A stretch of DNA of 64,000 bases from Methylocystis iwaonis. GTDB taxonomy: Bacteria; Pseudomonadota; Alphaproteobacteria; Rhizobiales; Beijerinckiaceae. The notes beneath the pieces were generated by a model. The model was given only the letters and a program-made list of their open reading frames with translations. It was not told the DNA's origin and made no database searches. Both the position numbers and the translations under genes were made by a program. Positions 1 through 7,740 of this stretch are shown here, piece after piece. The stretch lies in NCBI RefSeq assembly GCF_027925385.1, contig NZ_AP027142.1, forward strand, positions 310,001 through 374,000, given 5' to 3'. Each line of letters opens with the position of its first letter. The first letter of the stretch is position 1.

Positions 1-444
1 GCCTGCGTCTCCTACAAGATCGGCGACGCCGTCTTCGTCGGCGACACGCTCTTCATGCCGGATTATGGAACCGCCCGCGCCGATTTCCCGGGCGGAGACG
101 CGCGGGACCTTTACCGGTCCATCCGCCGCCTGCTGGCCCTGCCGCCGCAGACGCGGCTCTTCATGTGCCACGACTACAAGGCGCCGGGCCGTGATTTCTA
201 TCTTTGGGAAACGACGGTCGCCGAGGAGCGCGCCAAAAACGTGCAGATAAGGGACGGGGTGAGTGAAGATGAGTTCGTCGCGGATCGCCAGAAGCGGGAC
301 AAGGCGCTAACGGCGCCCCGTCTTCTGCTGCCATCCATCCAAGTGAATATCCGCGCCGGCCGCTTCCCGCCGCCGGGACCGGACGGCGTCCGCCGGCTCC
401 TTGTCCCGGTAAAATTCAAAGGCGCCGCAGCGCCCGCGGAGTAG
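1..444 (+). CDS. MBL-fold metallo-hydrolase, ETHE1/Blh-like (C-terminal part)
   Basis: The window opens inside this gene; frame 1 is open from base 1 to the TAG at 442-444, giving 147 residues. The early stretch GDTLFMPDYGTARADFPGG, followed by LFMCHDYKAP, matches the C-terminal metal-site half of persulfide dioxygenase-like (ETHE1/Blh) beta-lactamase-fold hydrolases: the Asp of GDTLF and the His of CHDY are the expected metal ligands. Known relatives oxidise glutathione persulfide or detoxify sulfide, and in Rhizobiales the Blh type is often linked to the BigR sulfide sensor. The N-terminal HxHxDH motif is off the window, so activity and the BigR link cannot be checked. An R1 palindromic repeat follows the stop codon. 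Confidence 0.8.
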   Translation, partial: ACVSYKIGDAVFVGDTLFMPDYGTARADFPGGDARDLYRSIRRLLALPPQTRLFMCHDYKAPGRDFYLWETTVAEERAKNVQIRDGVSEDEFVADRQKRDKALTAPRLLLPSIQVNIRAGRFPPPGPDGVRRLLVPVKFKGAAAPAE

Positions 445-460
445 CGTCACACCAATCGGC

Positions 461-549
461 CCGCCGTCATTGCGAGCGAAGCGAAGCTATCCAGGGCCGC
501 CACACGGCTCTGGATTGCTTCGTCGCTTCGCTCCTCGCAATGACGGCGG
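461..549. repeat. Palindromic repeat R1, copy a
   Basis: A 16-base perfect inverted repeat (CCGCCGTCATTGCGAG at 461-476, complement at 534-549) encloses a second stem-like region containing TCCAGGGC and TGGATTGC. It sits between two convergent genes. A second copy is at 18770-18856 with the same ends and the same ATCCAG/CTGGAT core. Confidence 0.9.
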
Positions 550-557
550 GCGCTCAG

Positions 558-1448
558 TTAGTTTCGCTCGCGCAGATAGTCTTCCAGCAAAGCGACAGCG
601 GCCTTGCGTTCCGCCTCATTGGCGGTCGCCAGCGCCTTTGCGTGCGAGTCGACGATCCATTGCTCGTTGACCCCGCCGCCCGCCGCAGCGTCGCGGGCGA
701 GCGTCAAATACATCAGTCCGCGCGCTTTCTGCGCGCCGCCGCCCGCCTCGCCGTTGAACATCAATCGGCCAAGCATGGCTTGCGCCTGCGCATGGCCTTT
801 GCGCGCGGCAAGCTCGAGCCAATTGACGCCCTGCCGCATGTCTTTCTTCACGCCTGCGCCGTCGAGATACATGCGGGCGAGATAAAACTGCGCGTCGGCG
901 TTGCGGAAATAGGTCGCCGCGTAGCGGAAGAGATCAAAGGCGCGGTCGAGATCGGGCTCGATCTTGGCCGAGGTCAGGCCGTCGCGCAGATAAAGGCCGA
1001 CCGCCACAAAGGCGTTCGCCGCCATGGAGCGCTCGCGCGGGTCCGGCTCCTCCTCGGCGAAATGGTCGACGATCTTCGAGAAGTAATCGTAAGCCTTGGC
1101 GTCGTCGCGGTTGACGCCGTCGCCGTCGGCGTACATCCGGCCGAGCTTCCACTGCGCCAGCGGCTCGCCCCCTTCGGCGGCGTAGCGCAGCGCGGCGACG
1201 GAGGTGGCCGCATCGCCGGCGTGATAGCTCTCCAGCCCGGCGCGCAGAGCGGCGCGGGGATTCTTGAAGATGGGAAGCGGCGTTGTCTCCGGCGCGCGCG
1301 CGGAGGGGGCGTCGAGCGCCGGGGCGGGGGCGACGAAGGCGGTCACGAGCATGGCGAAGCTCGCCGCGAAGAGGCCGAGCGGAAGCGCCACACGCTTTGT
1401 CGTTTGCGGTGCGGCGAGAGTAAAATATTTTTGCGCGGATCCGACCAT
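558..1448 (-). CDS. exoR: ExoR-like Sel1-repeat periplasmic regulator
   Basis: A 296-residue protein with an N-terminal hydrophobic segment (signal peptide or anchor, about residues 20-45) followed by Sel1/TPR-like repeats, visible as AAEGGEPLAQWKLGRMYADG, QFYLARMYLDGAGV and AQAMLGRLMFNGEA. The layout and the NPRAALRAGLESYHAGD region resemble rhizobial ExoR, a periplasmic inhibitor of the ExoS-ChvI two-component system that controls exopolysaccharide, motility and acid response. I chose the ATG at 1448 because GAGGAAG lies about 10 bases upstream; a longer frame up to 1517 exists. No exoS or chvI is nearby. The ExoR assignment is by resemblance of the repeat region; a generic Sel1 protein is the alternative. 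Confidence 0.75.
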   Translation of the reverse strand: MVGSAQKYFTLAAPQTTKRVALPLGLFAASFAMLVTAFVAPAPALDAPSARAPETTPLPIFKNPRAALRAGLESYHAGDAATSVAALRYAAEGGEPLAQWKLGRMYADGDGVNRDDAKAYDYFSKIVDHFAEEEPDPRERSMAANAFVAVGLYLRDGLTSAKIEPDLDRAFDLFRYAATYFRNADAQFYLARMYLDGAGVKKDMRQGVNWLELAARKGHAQAQAMLGRLMFNGEAGGGAQKARGLMYLTLARDAAAGGGVNEQWIVDSHAKALATANEAERKAAVALLEDYLRERN

Positions 1449-1877
1449 AATTATCCGACTTCCTCGACCCGAGACGCCAAGCTGGCGCCTGAACGCGACA
1501 CACGCACCGGCCGGCATCCTCGACGCGCAACGAAAAATAGGAGAGCGCGCCCACGGGGCGAGGTCGCCGCCGAAGGTGTCTTCCCGCGTCTTGGAGGAGC
1601 AAGTGACAGGGGGGAGCTTATCTCAGCTTTTATGGCTGAAAAGGGGCTTCTGAGCCATGTTCGCGGCTGTTAAATCTAATCTTCGGTGCCTGTTGCAACA
1701 ACAACACAACTACTGTTGCAAAATTGCAGCAGGCGGCAGGCTTGGGCCCTGCCATTCGGCTCGAATCCTACCGAGAGATTAACGCTGTGCGTTTCTCGCC
1801 CCTTGGGAGTTGTGCTTACATCCCCAGAGGCCGATGGGGCGAATCAGGGCCCCGGCCCCGCGCATAAGGACCGACGC
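1449..1877. other. Intergenic region between divergent exoR and cytochrome genes
   Basis: A 429-base stretch carrying the 5' regions of two divergent genes. A short CAACAAC-rich patch lies near 1696-1712. No convincing gene, hairpin terminator or known riboswitch was recognised; open frames here lack ribosome sites and family resemblance. Confidence 0.6.
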
Positions 1878-2255
1878 ATGGCATCATATTCACGCGCCCC
1901 CGTCTTCATCAGCCTTGCTGCGAGCGCCGCGCTTTTCGCTGCGCCCGCTCTCGCCGCCGGGGATGCGCAAAAGGGCGCGGTCATCGCCAAGCGCTGGTGC
2001 GCGAGCTGCCATGTCGTCTCCGGCGATCAGACGACGGCGGTCGCCGACGCGCCCTCCTTTTTCGACATCGCCAAGCGGCGCGCCGACAAAAAGCAAATCG
2101 GCAATTTCCTCATCGACCCGCACCCGCCGATGCCGGACATGCATCTTTCGCGCAGGGAGATCGACGACATCACGAGCTACATCCGCAGCCTCGATCCGAG
2201 CCCCCGGCCCCCGGAGCAGAAGGACAAGGACGATGCGCTGCCGCAGAAGGGCTGA
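1878..2255 (+). CDS. Small periplasmic monohaem cytochrome c
   Basis: A 125-residue protein with a signal peptide (cleavage probably after ALA near residue 27), one haem-binding CASCH motif (Cys41, Cys44, His45) and a downstream PPMPDM segment supplying the likely axial methionine (Met85 or Met88). This is the class I c-type cytochrome layout, so it should carry electrons in the periplasm. The ATG at 1878 is preceded by AAGGA at 1866-1870 and puts the signal peptide at the N-terminus; the frame stays open further upstream to 1686 but without signal character. It lies 16 bases before queE, but no functional link to queuosine synthesis is evident. The redox partner cannot be inferred. Confidence 0.85.
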   Translation: MASYSRAPVFISLAASAALFAAPALAAGDAQKGAVIAKRWCASCHVVSGDQTTAVADAPSFFDIAKRRADKKQIGNFLIDPHPPMPDMHLSRREIDDITSYIRSLDPSPRPPEQKDKDDALPQKG

Positions 2256-2271
2256 GTAGGACGAGAAGCGC

Positions 2272-2904
2272 GTGGCTTACGCGGTCAAGGAAGCTTTCAA
2301 AACGCTGCAGGGCGAAGGACGGCACGCGGGCCGCGCCGCCGTCTTCTGCCGCTTCGCCGGATGCAATTTATGGAGCGGGCGGGAGCAAGATCGCGCGGCG
2401 GCCGAATGCCGCTTTTGCGATACGGATTTCATCGGAACGAGCGGCGAGGGAGGGGCCAAATTCGCCGACGCCCAGGCGCTCGCCGCGCATCTCGCCGCGC
2501 TTTGGGGACCGGGCCGCGAGGGCCGGTTCATCGTGCTGACCGGCGGCGAGCCTATGCTTCAAATCGACGCGGCCCTTGTGGACGCGCTCCACGCGGAGGG
2601 GTTCGAGATCGCCGTTGAGACCAATGGGACGCTCCCCGCAACGCCCGGCCTGGATTGGATTTGCGTCTCTCCCAAGGCCGGAACGACGCTCGCGCAGACG
2701 CGCGGCGACGAATTGAAGCTCGTCTATCCGCAGGAAGGAGCCGATCCGGCCGTCTATGAAAACCTGGACTTCCGCCATTTTCTGTTGCAGCCCATGGACG
2801 GCCCCGAGATTCTGCGCAATACGAGGGCCGCGGTCGACTACTGCCTCGCCCATCCGCGCTGGCGGCTGTCGCTGCAAACGCACAAGATGATCGGGGTGAA
2901 GTGA
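2272..2904 (+). CDS. queE: 7-carboxy-7-deazaguanine synthase QueE
   Basis: A 210-residue radical SAM enzyme that converts 6-carboxytetrahydropterin to 7-carboxy-7-deazaguanine in the preQ0/queuosine pathway. The early sequence FKTLQGEG and GCNLWSG is typical of QueE. The cluster-binding cysteines have the long spacing Cys-x14-Cys-x2-Cys (from GCNLW to CRFCDTDF) seen in many proteobacterial QueE proteins, followed by LTGGEPMLQ, the SAM-contacting GGEP motif. The start is GTG at 2272. The stop overlaps the GTG start of queD in GTGA, so the two are translationally coupled and supply successive steps of one pathway. Confidence 0.92.
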   Translation: MAYAVKEAFKTLQGEGRHAGRAAVFCRFAGCNLWSGREQDRAAAECRFCDTDFIGTSGEGGAKFADAQALAAHLAALWGPGREGRFIVLTGGEPMLQIDAALVDALHAEGFEIAVETNGTLPATPGLDWICVSPKAGTTLAQTRGDELKLVYPQEGADPAVYENLDFRHFLLQPMDGPEILRNTRAAVDYCLAHPRWRLSLQTHKMIGVK

Positions 2905-3281
2905 CGGTGGCGAGTTTCGAGGTCTTCCGCGAATTCTATTTCGAGGCGGCGCACGCCCTCTACGACCCCGAGGCGAAGGACGGCGGCAAATACCGCAACC
3001 TTCACGGGCACTCCTTTCGCGTGCGCGTGACCTTGCGCGGCGAGCGCCATGGCGAGGAGCAATGGGTCATGGACCTCGGCAAGCTCGGCCGCCGGCTCGC
3101 AGAGCTGCGCGAGAAGCTCGATCATTCCTTCCTCAATGATCTGGAAGGTCTCGGCAAGCCGACGCTCGAAAACCTGTGCCTTTATATCTGGCGCGACCTC
3201 GCGCCCGCGCTCCCCGGCCTCTGCGAGGTTGGCATTTTTCGCGATAGCTGTTTCGAAGGCTGCGTTTACAGGGGCGACTAG
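2901..3281 (+). CDS. queD: 6-carboxytetrahydropterin synthase family protein QueD
   Basis: A 126-residue protein of the PTPS/QueD fold, which makes 6-carboxytetrahydropterin from dihydroneopterin triphosphate. The zinc histidines are clear (AAH at residue 18 and LHGHSF at 35-37), as are the LDHSFLND and PTLENL motifs carrying the catalytic His/Asp and substrate-binding Glu. Oddly, the residue four before HGH, normally the catalytic Cys in bacterial QueD (GHKC-x3-HGH), is Tyr31 here (GGKY-x3-HGH). No Cys lies in the first 90 residues. Coupling to queE still argues for a role in queuosine synthesis. A PTPS-like protein with altered chemistry is the alternative. Confidence 0.82.
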   Translation: MTVASFEVFREFYFEAAHALYDPEAKDGGKYRNLHGHSFRVRVTLRGERHGEEQWVMDLGKLGRRLAELREKLDHSFLNDLEGLGKPTLENLCLYIWRDLAPALPGLCEVGIFRDSCFEGCVYRGD

Positions 3282-3283
3282 GC

Positions 3284-4183
3284 TCAACCCAGGAAGGCGG
3301 GCGCCTCCGCCACGAGATAGTCGATCGCCCGCCTGACGCGCATCGGCATTTGCGGCCCTTGCGGCCAGAGCAGCATGACGTCAAACACGACGGTCGGCTC
3401 GTTTGGCATCACCTCGACCAGCGCGCCGGTCTCCAGCCACTTCTTCGCCAGATAGGATGGGAGCCAGGCGAGGCCGAACCCCATGACGGCGGCGCTGGCA
3501 AGCGCGTCGAGATCGTCGAAACGCGCGCGGGCCGTTGTCGCGAAGGCGGGGACGCGACCGCAGGCGTCGGGCAAGCGCCAATGGCGCATGGCGTTGGCGC
3601 GCGTGTAGATCAGCAGATCGTGGTTTTCGAGATCGGCCGGCGTCGCCAGCGCGCCGCGTTGCGCCAGATAGTCGGGCGCGGCGCATATCGTCATTCTTTG
3701 CGCGCCGAGGCGCCGGCCGGCGACGCCGGTGGAATCCAGCGTTGCGGCGATCCGGACCGCCAGATCATAACCTTCCTCGATCAGATCGACGGGCCGGTCG
3801 GAGAAGGACATTGCGAGCTCGAGGCGCGGATGCGCCGCCGCAAATCTCAAGAGCAATGGCGCAACGCAGTGGCGACCGAGGCAGACCGGCGCCGTGACCC
3901 GCAAGACGCCGGCTGGCTCCCGCTGGCCCGAGGCCATCGCGCCACGCGCCGCGTCGAGTTCGGCCATCGCGCGCCGCGCGTGCTCATAATAGAGCTGGCC
4001 ATCTTCCGTCAGGCTCTGGCTGCGCGTGGTGCGATGGAAGAGACGAACCCCGAGCTGCGCCTCGAGCCGCGCGATGGCTTTGCCCACCGAGGACCGCGAC
4101 AGGTTGAGCGCCCGGCCGGCGGCCGAGAAGCCGCCCGCCTCCGCGCAAGCCAGAAAAATCGACGTGAGGCTGAGACGGTCCAT
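3284..4183 (-). CDS. LysR-family transcriptional regulator
   Basis: A 299-residue LysR-type regulator. The N-terminal winged helix-turn-helix is clear (FLACAEAGGFSAAGRALNLS, then KAIARLEAQLGVRLFHRTTR), and the rest has the two-lobed effector-binding fold with LRVTAPVCLGRHCVAPLL and the PVDLIEEGYDLAVRI segment typical of the CrgA/DsdC-like subgroup. The start at 4183 puts MDRLSL at the N-terminus, as in relatives; the open frame continues upstream through a palindromic repeat and is unlikely to be translated. It is divergent from the alcohol dehydrogenase at 4461, the obvious candidate target. The effector is unknown. Confidence 0.88.
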   Translation of the reverse strand: MDRLSLTSIFLACAEAGGFSAAGRALNLSRSSVGKAIARLEAQLGVRLFHRTTRSQSLTEDGQLYYEHARRAMAELDAARGAMASGQREPAGVLRVTAPVCLGRHCVAPLLLRFAAAHPRLELAMSFSDRPVDLIEEGYDLAVRIAATLDSTGVAGRRLGAQRMTICAAPDYLAQRGALATPADLENHDLLIYTRANAMRHWRLPDACGRVPAFATTARARFDDLDALASAAVMGFGLAWLPSYLAKKWLETGALVEVMPNEPTVVFDVMLLWPQGPQMPMRVRRAIDYLVAEAPAFLG

Positions 4184-4228
4184 CAGCGCCTCATTCCATT
4201 TCCGGTTGAACAGCTCGCGTTGGGGCGT

Positions 4229-4331
4229 GTCATTCCCGGCGGGCTGAAAGCCCGACCGGGAATCCAGAGCCACAGAAGCGCTGATTTTGCTCTGGATTCC
4301 CGATCGCTCGCTCGCGAGCGTCGGGAATGAC
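4229..4331. repeat. Palindromic repeat R2, copy a
   Basis: A two-part palindrome: GTCATTCCCGGCGGGCTGAA at the left, GGGAATCCAGAG and CTCTGGATTCCCGATCGCTC in the middle, and GCGTCGGGAATGAC at the right. Similarity to copy c extends outside the stems: a left flank (TTGAACAGCTCGC) and a right flank (GCCGAACC then ATCAAACGGATCT). It occupies the LysR/dehydrogenase intergenic region. Confidence 0.92.
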
Positions 4332-4460
4332 GCCGAACCGATCAAACGGATCTCGTTTCATTGGCTCTCAAAACGATACAATATGCAGAGCAATCAGCGC
4401 AACTGTAGCGCCTTTGGCGCATTTATCGTTCCAGCTCCGCATGAACACAGGAGCATTGGG

Positions 4461-5489
4461 ATGAAGGCTTGGACGATCGATTCTTTCGGCCGCGATAATC
4501 TGAAGCTCGTCGAATTGGCGCGCCCCGAGCCGGGCCCCGGCGACGTGCTGGTTCAGGTCGCGAATGTTTCCCTGAATTATCGCGATCAACTCGTCGTCGA
4601 GGGGAAGCTCGGCGGCGGCTTCGATTTTCCCTTCACGCCCGGCTCCGATCTCGCGGGGAGGGTGGCGGCCTGCGGCGCGGGCGTGACGCGTTTCAGCGTC
4701 GGCGACCGCGTCATATCGAGCTATGTGCCCGGCTGGATCGACGGGCTTCCTCCGGGATCGGCGGCGCGGCCCTATACGACGACGATGGGCGGGCCGCTGC
4801 CGGGCGTGCTGGCGGAGTTCGTCGCTCTGCCCGCCGATTGGCTGGTCCGGGCGCCGGGGAGCCTGTCCGATGCGCAGGCGAGCACGCTGCCGGTCGCCGG
4901 CGTCACGGCCTGGATTGCCCTGGTCGAAGCAGGGCGGCTTCGCGCCGGTCAGACCGTCCTCGTGCAGGGCACGGGCGGCGTCGCGCTGTTCGGCGTGCAG
5001 ATCGCGCGTGCGCATGGCGCAAGGGTGATCGTCACCTCCAGCGACGACGGCAAGCTCGAACTGGCCAAGGCGCTCGGCGCCCATATTGGCGTCAATCGCA
5101 CCGCCGGCGATTGGGCGAAGGCGGTGATCGAGGCCACGGACGGGCGCGGTGCCGATCACATTCTCGAAATCGCCGGCGGCGCAAATCTGGCGAAATCCGT
5201 GGAGGCGGCCGCCGTCGGCGGCCAGATTTCGATCATCGGCATCATTGAGGGCCTCGACCTCACGGCGCCAGCGCTTCCCCTCATGCTCAAGCAACTTGTT
5301 ATCAGGGGCGTTTTCGTCGGCCATCGCCGCGCCACCGAGGATTTCGTCGCGGCGGTCGAGACGATCGGCCTGCAGCCCGTAATCGACCGGCGCTACCCCT
5401 TCGAGGCGCTGCCCGAGGCTCTCGCCCATCTGGCGCGCGGGCCCTTCGGAAAGATCGTCGTCGACGTCGCGCAAGCACAAAATGGCTGA
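4461..5489 (+). CDS. Zinc-independent MDR-family alcohol dehydrogenase / quinone oxidoreductase
   Basis: A 342-residue medium-chain dehydrogenase/reductase. The GroES-like domain includes SLNYRDQLVV and the conserved PFTPGSDLAG; the nucleotide-binding domain has the glycine motif VQGTGGVALFGVQIA. Catalytic-zinc ligand cysteines of classical alcohol dehydrogenases are not visible, so it resembles the NAD(P)-dependent quinone oxidoreductase-like branch. The start at 4461 is supported by AGGAG about eight bases upstream. It is divergent from the LysR gene, with an R2 palindrome between them, so LysR control is likely. The substrate cannot be told from sequence. Confidence 0.88.
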   Translation: MKAWTIDSFGRDNLKLVELARPEPGPGDVLVQVANVSLNYRDQLVVEGKLGGGFDFPFTPGSDLAGRVAACGAGVTRFSVGDRVISSYVPGWIDGLPPGSAARPYTTTMGGPLPGVLAEFVALPADWLVRAPGSLSDAQASTLPVAGVTAWIALVEAGRLRAGQTVLVQGTGGVALFGVQIARAHGARVIVTSSDDGKLELAKALGAHIGVNRTAGDWAKAVIEATDGRGADHILEIAGGANLAKSVEAAAVGGQISIIGIIEGLDLTAPALPLMLKQLVIRGVFVGHRRATEDFVAAVETIGLQPVIDRRYPFEALPEALAHLARGPFGKIVVDVAQAQNG

Positions 5490-5717
5490 CCGGCGCGTGC
5501 TCGCGTGATGGGCGCGTGGGTCGATCCCCGCGCGCCATTCATAGATTTGTTCTCTCCGCCTATCCGAAAAGAGCCCTAGAAATCATGCGGCATCGTCGCT
5601 ATTGCGCTTCTAAGGCGCGGTCTCTACGCTTGCGCCCATCATTTCAGCAAAAAGTCCGCCGAGGCGGCCGCAGCCGGCGCCGCCTACAAGAGCGGAGTCG
5701 AGGGGAACCCACAGGAA

Positions 5718-7679
5718 ATGGCGAATAACAAGGTCATCAGCGCCGACGAGGCGATTGCGCTCATCCGCGACAATGATGTCGTGACCACCACGGGCTTCGT
5801 TCAAAGCTGCATCCCGGAGGCGCTTCACGCCGCGCTGGAGAAGCGTTTCGTCGAGTCCCAGCATCCGCGCGACCTGACCTTGATCATGACCGCCGGAGCC
5901 GGCGACTCCAAGGGCCTCGGCACCGGCCGCTTCCATCACGAGGGCCTGCTCAAGCGCGTCATCGCCGCCAATTTCGGCCGCATGCCCAAGGTCGCCCAGG
6001 CCGCCCAGGAAAATAAGATTCTGGGCTACAACCTGCCCCAGGGCGTCATCTCGCAGCTCTACCGCGCCTGCGCCGCCGGCCAGCCCGGCCTGTTCTCGAA
6101 AGTCGGCCTTTATACTTATGTCGATCCGCGCTTTGGCGGCGGCAAGGTGAACGACGTCACCACCGAAGACATCGTCAAATATCACAACATCCAGGGCGAG
6201 GAGTGGCTCTTCTACATCTCGACCAAGATCGACGTCGCCTTCATCCGCGGCACCTCGGCGGATCCTTCCGGCAATATCAGCATGGAGAAGGAAGCGCTCG
6301 TCCTCGACAATCTCGCCCAGGCCATGGCCGCGCATAACAATGGCGGCCTTGTCATCGCGCAGGTCGAGCGCATCGTCGAGCAGGGCTCGATCAAGCCCAA
6401 GGACGTGCATGTGCCAGGCATTCTGGTCTCGGCCGTCGTCGTCGCCGATCAGCCGGAAATGCACCGGATGAATTACGGTGTCATGTACAATGCGGCGCTC
6501 GCCGGCGAAGTCCGCGTGCCGGTCGAGAAGCTTTCGAAAATGCCGCTCGACGAGCGCAAGGTGATTGCCCGCCGCGCCTCCTTCGAGCTGCCGCCGAATG
6601 GCGTCGTCAACCTCGGCGTCGGCGCGCCGGAAGGCATCGCCGCCGTCGCCAATGAAGAAAAGCTCACGCCCTATATCACGCTGACGACGGAAGCCGGCGC
6701 GATCGGCGGCGTGCTCGCCTCGGGTTCGAGCTTCGGCGCGGCGACCAACGCCGACAGCATCATCCAGCAGAACCAGCAGTTCGACTTCTATGATGGCGGC
6801 GGTCTCGACATGACCTGCCTCGGCATGGCCGAATGCGACCTGCAGGGCAACGTCAACACCTCGAAGTTCGGTGGGCGCCTCAACGGCTGCGGCGGCTTCA
6901 TCAACATCAGCCAGAACGCGCGTCTCGTCGTCTTCGCCGGCACCTTCACCAATGGCGGGCTGCGCGTCGAGATCGCCGACGGCAAGGTCAATATCCTTCA
7001 GGAAGGCCGCAACAAGAAGTTCCTGAATTCCGTCGAGCAGACGACCTTCTCGGGCAAATTCGCGCAAAAGCGCAAGCAGCCGGTCTATTACGTCACGGAG
7101 CGCTGCGTCTTCCAGCTCAAGGAGAATGGTCTGGAGCTGGTCGAGGTCGCGCCCGGCATCGACATCGACAAGCACATTCTGCCCTTCATGGACTTCAAGC
7201 CGATCATCAATGATCCGCAGCTCATGGACCGTCGCATCTTCATCGACGAGCCCATGGGGCTGATCAACGATCTGCTCAACCTCAATCTCGATCAGCGCAT
7301 CAGCTACGACGCCGCGCGCAATATTCTCTTCCTCAATCTCGAGGGCTGGAATGCGCGCACCAAGAAGGACGTCGACGAAATGCGCCAGGCGCTCGTCGCG
7401 GCCTGCCAGAAGGTCGGCAAGCGCGTGAATTCCGTGGTCAACCACGATGGCGCGCGGATCGCCGAGGCGCTCTACGACGATTACGCCGAGATGATCGAAT
7501 ATCTGAGCCAGCATTATTATCTGACGACGACGCGCTATGCGACGAGCGCCTTCGCCCGCATGAAGATGAAGGAAGCCATGGCCAAGCGTGGCCTGCAGCC
7601 CCACGTCTTCGAGCGCCGCGAGGCGGCCGAGACCTTCCTCGAAGTGGTCGCGGCCGAAGAGGAAAAGGCGCCTGTATAA
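5718..7679 (+). CDS. Fused acyl-CoA:acetate/3-ketoacid CoA transferase with C-terminal extra domain
   Basis: A 653-residue single-chain family I CoA transferase resembling YdiF/propionate CoA-transferase: the alpha-like half runs to about residue 270 and the beta-like half to about 525. The catalytic glutamate is expected in TTEAGAIGG, and GGGLDMTCLGMAE and SKFGGRLNGCGGFI match the beta half. Such enzymes move CoA between short acyl groups and acetate or acetoacetate. The final 120 or so residues (after RRIFIDEP, with YDAARNILFLNLEGW) go beyond the usual family length and look like a STAS/SpoIIAA-type alpha-beta domain. It stands alone, with a perfect inverted repeat just after the stop. A role in acetate or polyhydroxybutyrate turnover is inferred from the EMC context. 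Confidence 0.88.
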   Translation: MANNKVISADEAIALIRDNDVVTTTGFVQSCIPEALHAALEKRFVESQHPRDLTLIMTAGAGDSKGLGTGRFHHEGLLKRVIAANFGRMPKVAQAAQENKILGYNLPQGVISQLYRACAAGQPGLFSKVGLYTYVDPRFGGGKVNDVTTEDIVKYHNIQGEEWLFYISTKIDVAFIRGTSADPSGNISMEKEALVLDNLAQAMAAHNNGGLVIAQVERIVEQGSIKPKDVHVPGILVSAVVVADQPEMHRMNYGVMYNAALAGEVRVPVEKLSKMPLDERKVIARRASFELPPNGVVNLGVGAPEGIAAVANEEKLTPYITLTTEAGAIGGVLASGSSFGAATNADSIIQQNQQFDFYDGGGLDMTCLGMAECDLQGNVNTSKFGGRLNGCGGFINISQNARLVVFAGTFTNGGLRVEIADGKVNILQEGRNKKFLNSVEQTTFSGKFAQKRKQPVYYVTERCVFQLKENGLELVEVAPGIDIDKHILPFMDFKPIINDPQLMDRRIFIDEPMGLINDLLNLNLDQRISYDAARNILFLNLEGWNARTKKDVDEMRQALVAACQKVGKRVNSVVNHDGARIAEALYDDYAEMIEYLSQHYYLTTTRYATSAFARMKMKEAMAKRGLQPHVFERREAAETFLEVVAAEEEKAPV

Positions 7680-7686
7680 GAGATAG

Positions 7687-7715
7687 GCCACGCGACTTTC
7701 ATATTGTCGCGTGGC
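7687..7715. terminator. Perfect 10-bp hairpin after the CoA transferase
   Basis: GCCACGCGAC at 7687-7696 pairs perfectly with 7706-7715 around a 9-base AT-rich loop. It begins seven bases after the transferase stop and could end its transcript, although no T-run follows. It contains the GTG at 7711, which makes that codon an unlikely start for the next gene. Confidence 0.55.
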
Positions 7716-7740
7716 TACCTATCTGCCGGGGATTTTGCAG

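Noticed and set aside
540..1673. Long open frame on the plus strand
   Set aside because: It is the antisense shadow of the ExoR-like gene, whose Sel1 repeats, signal peptide and ribosome site are clear on the minus strand.
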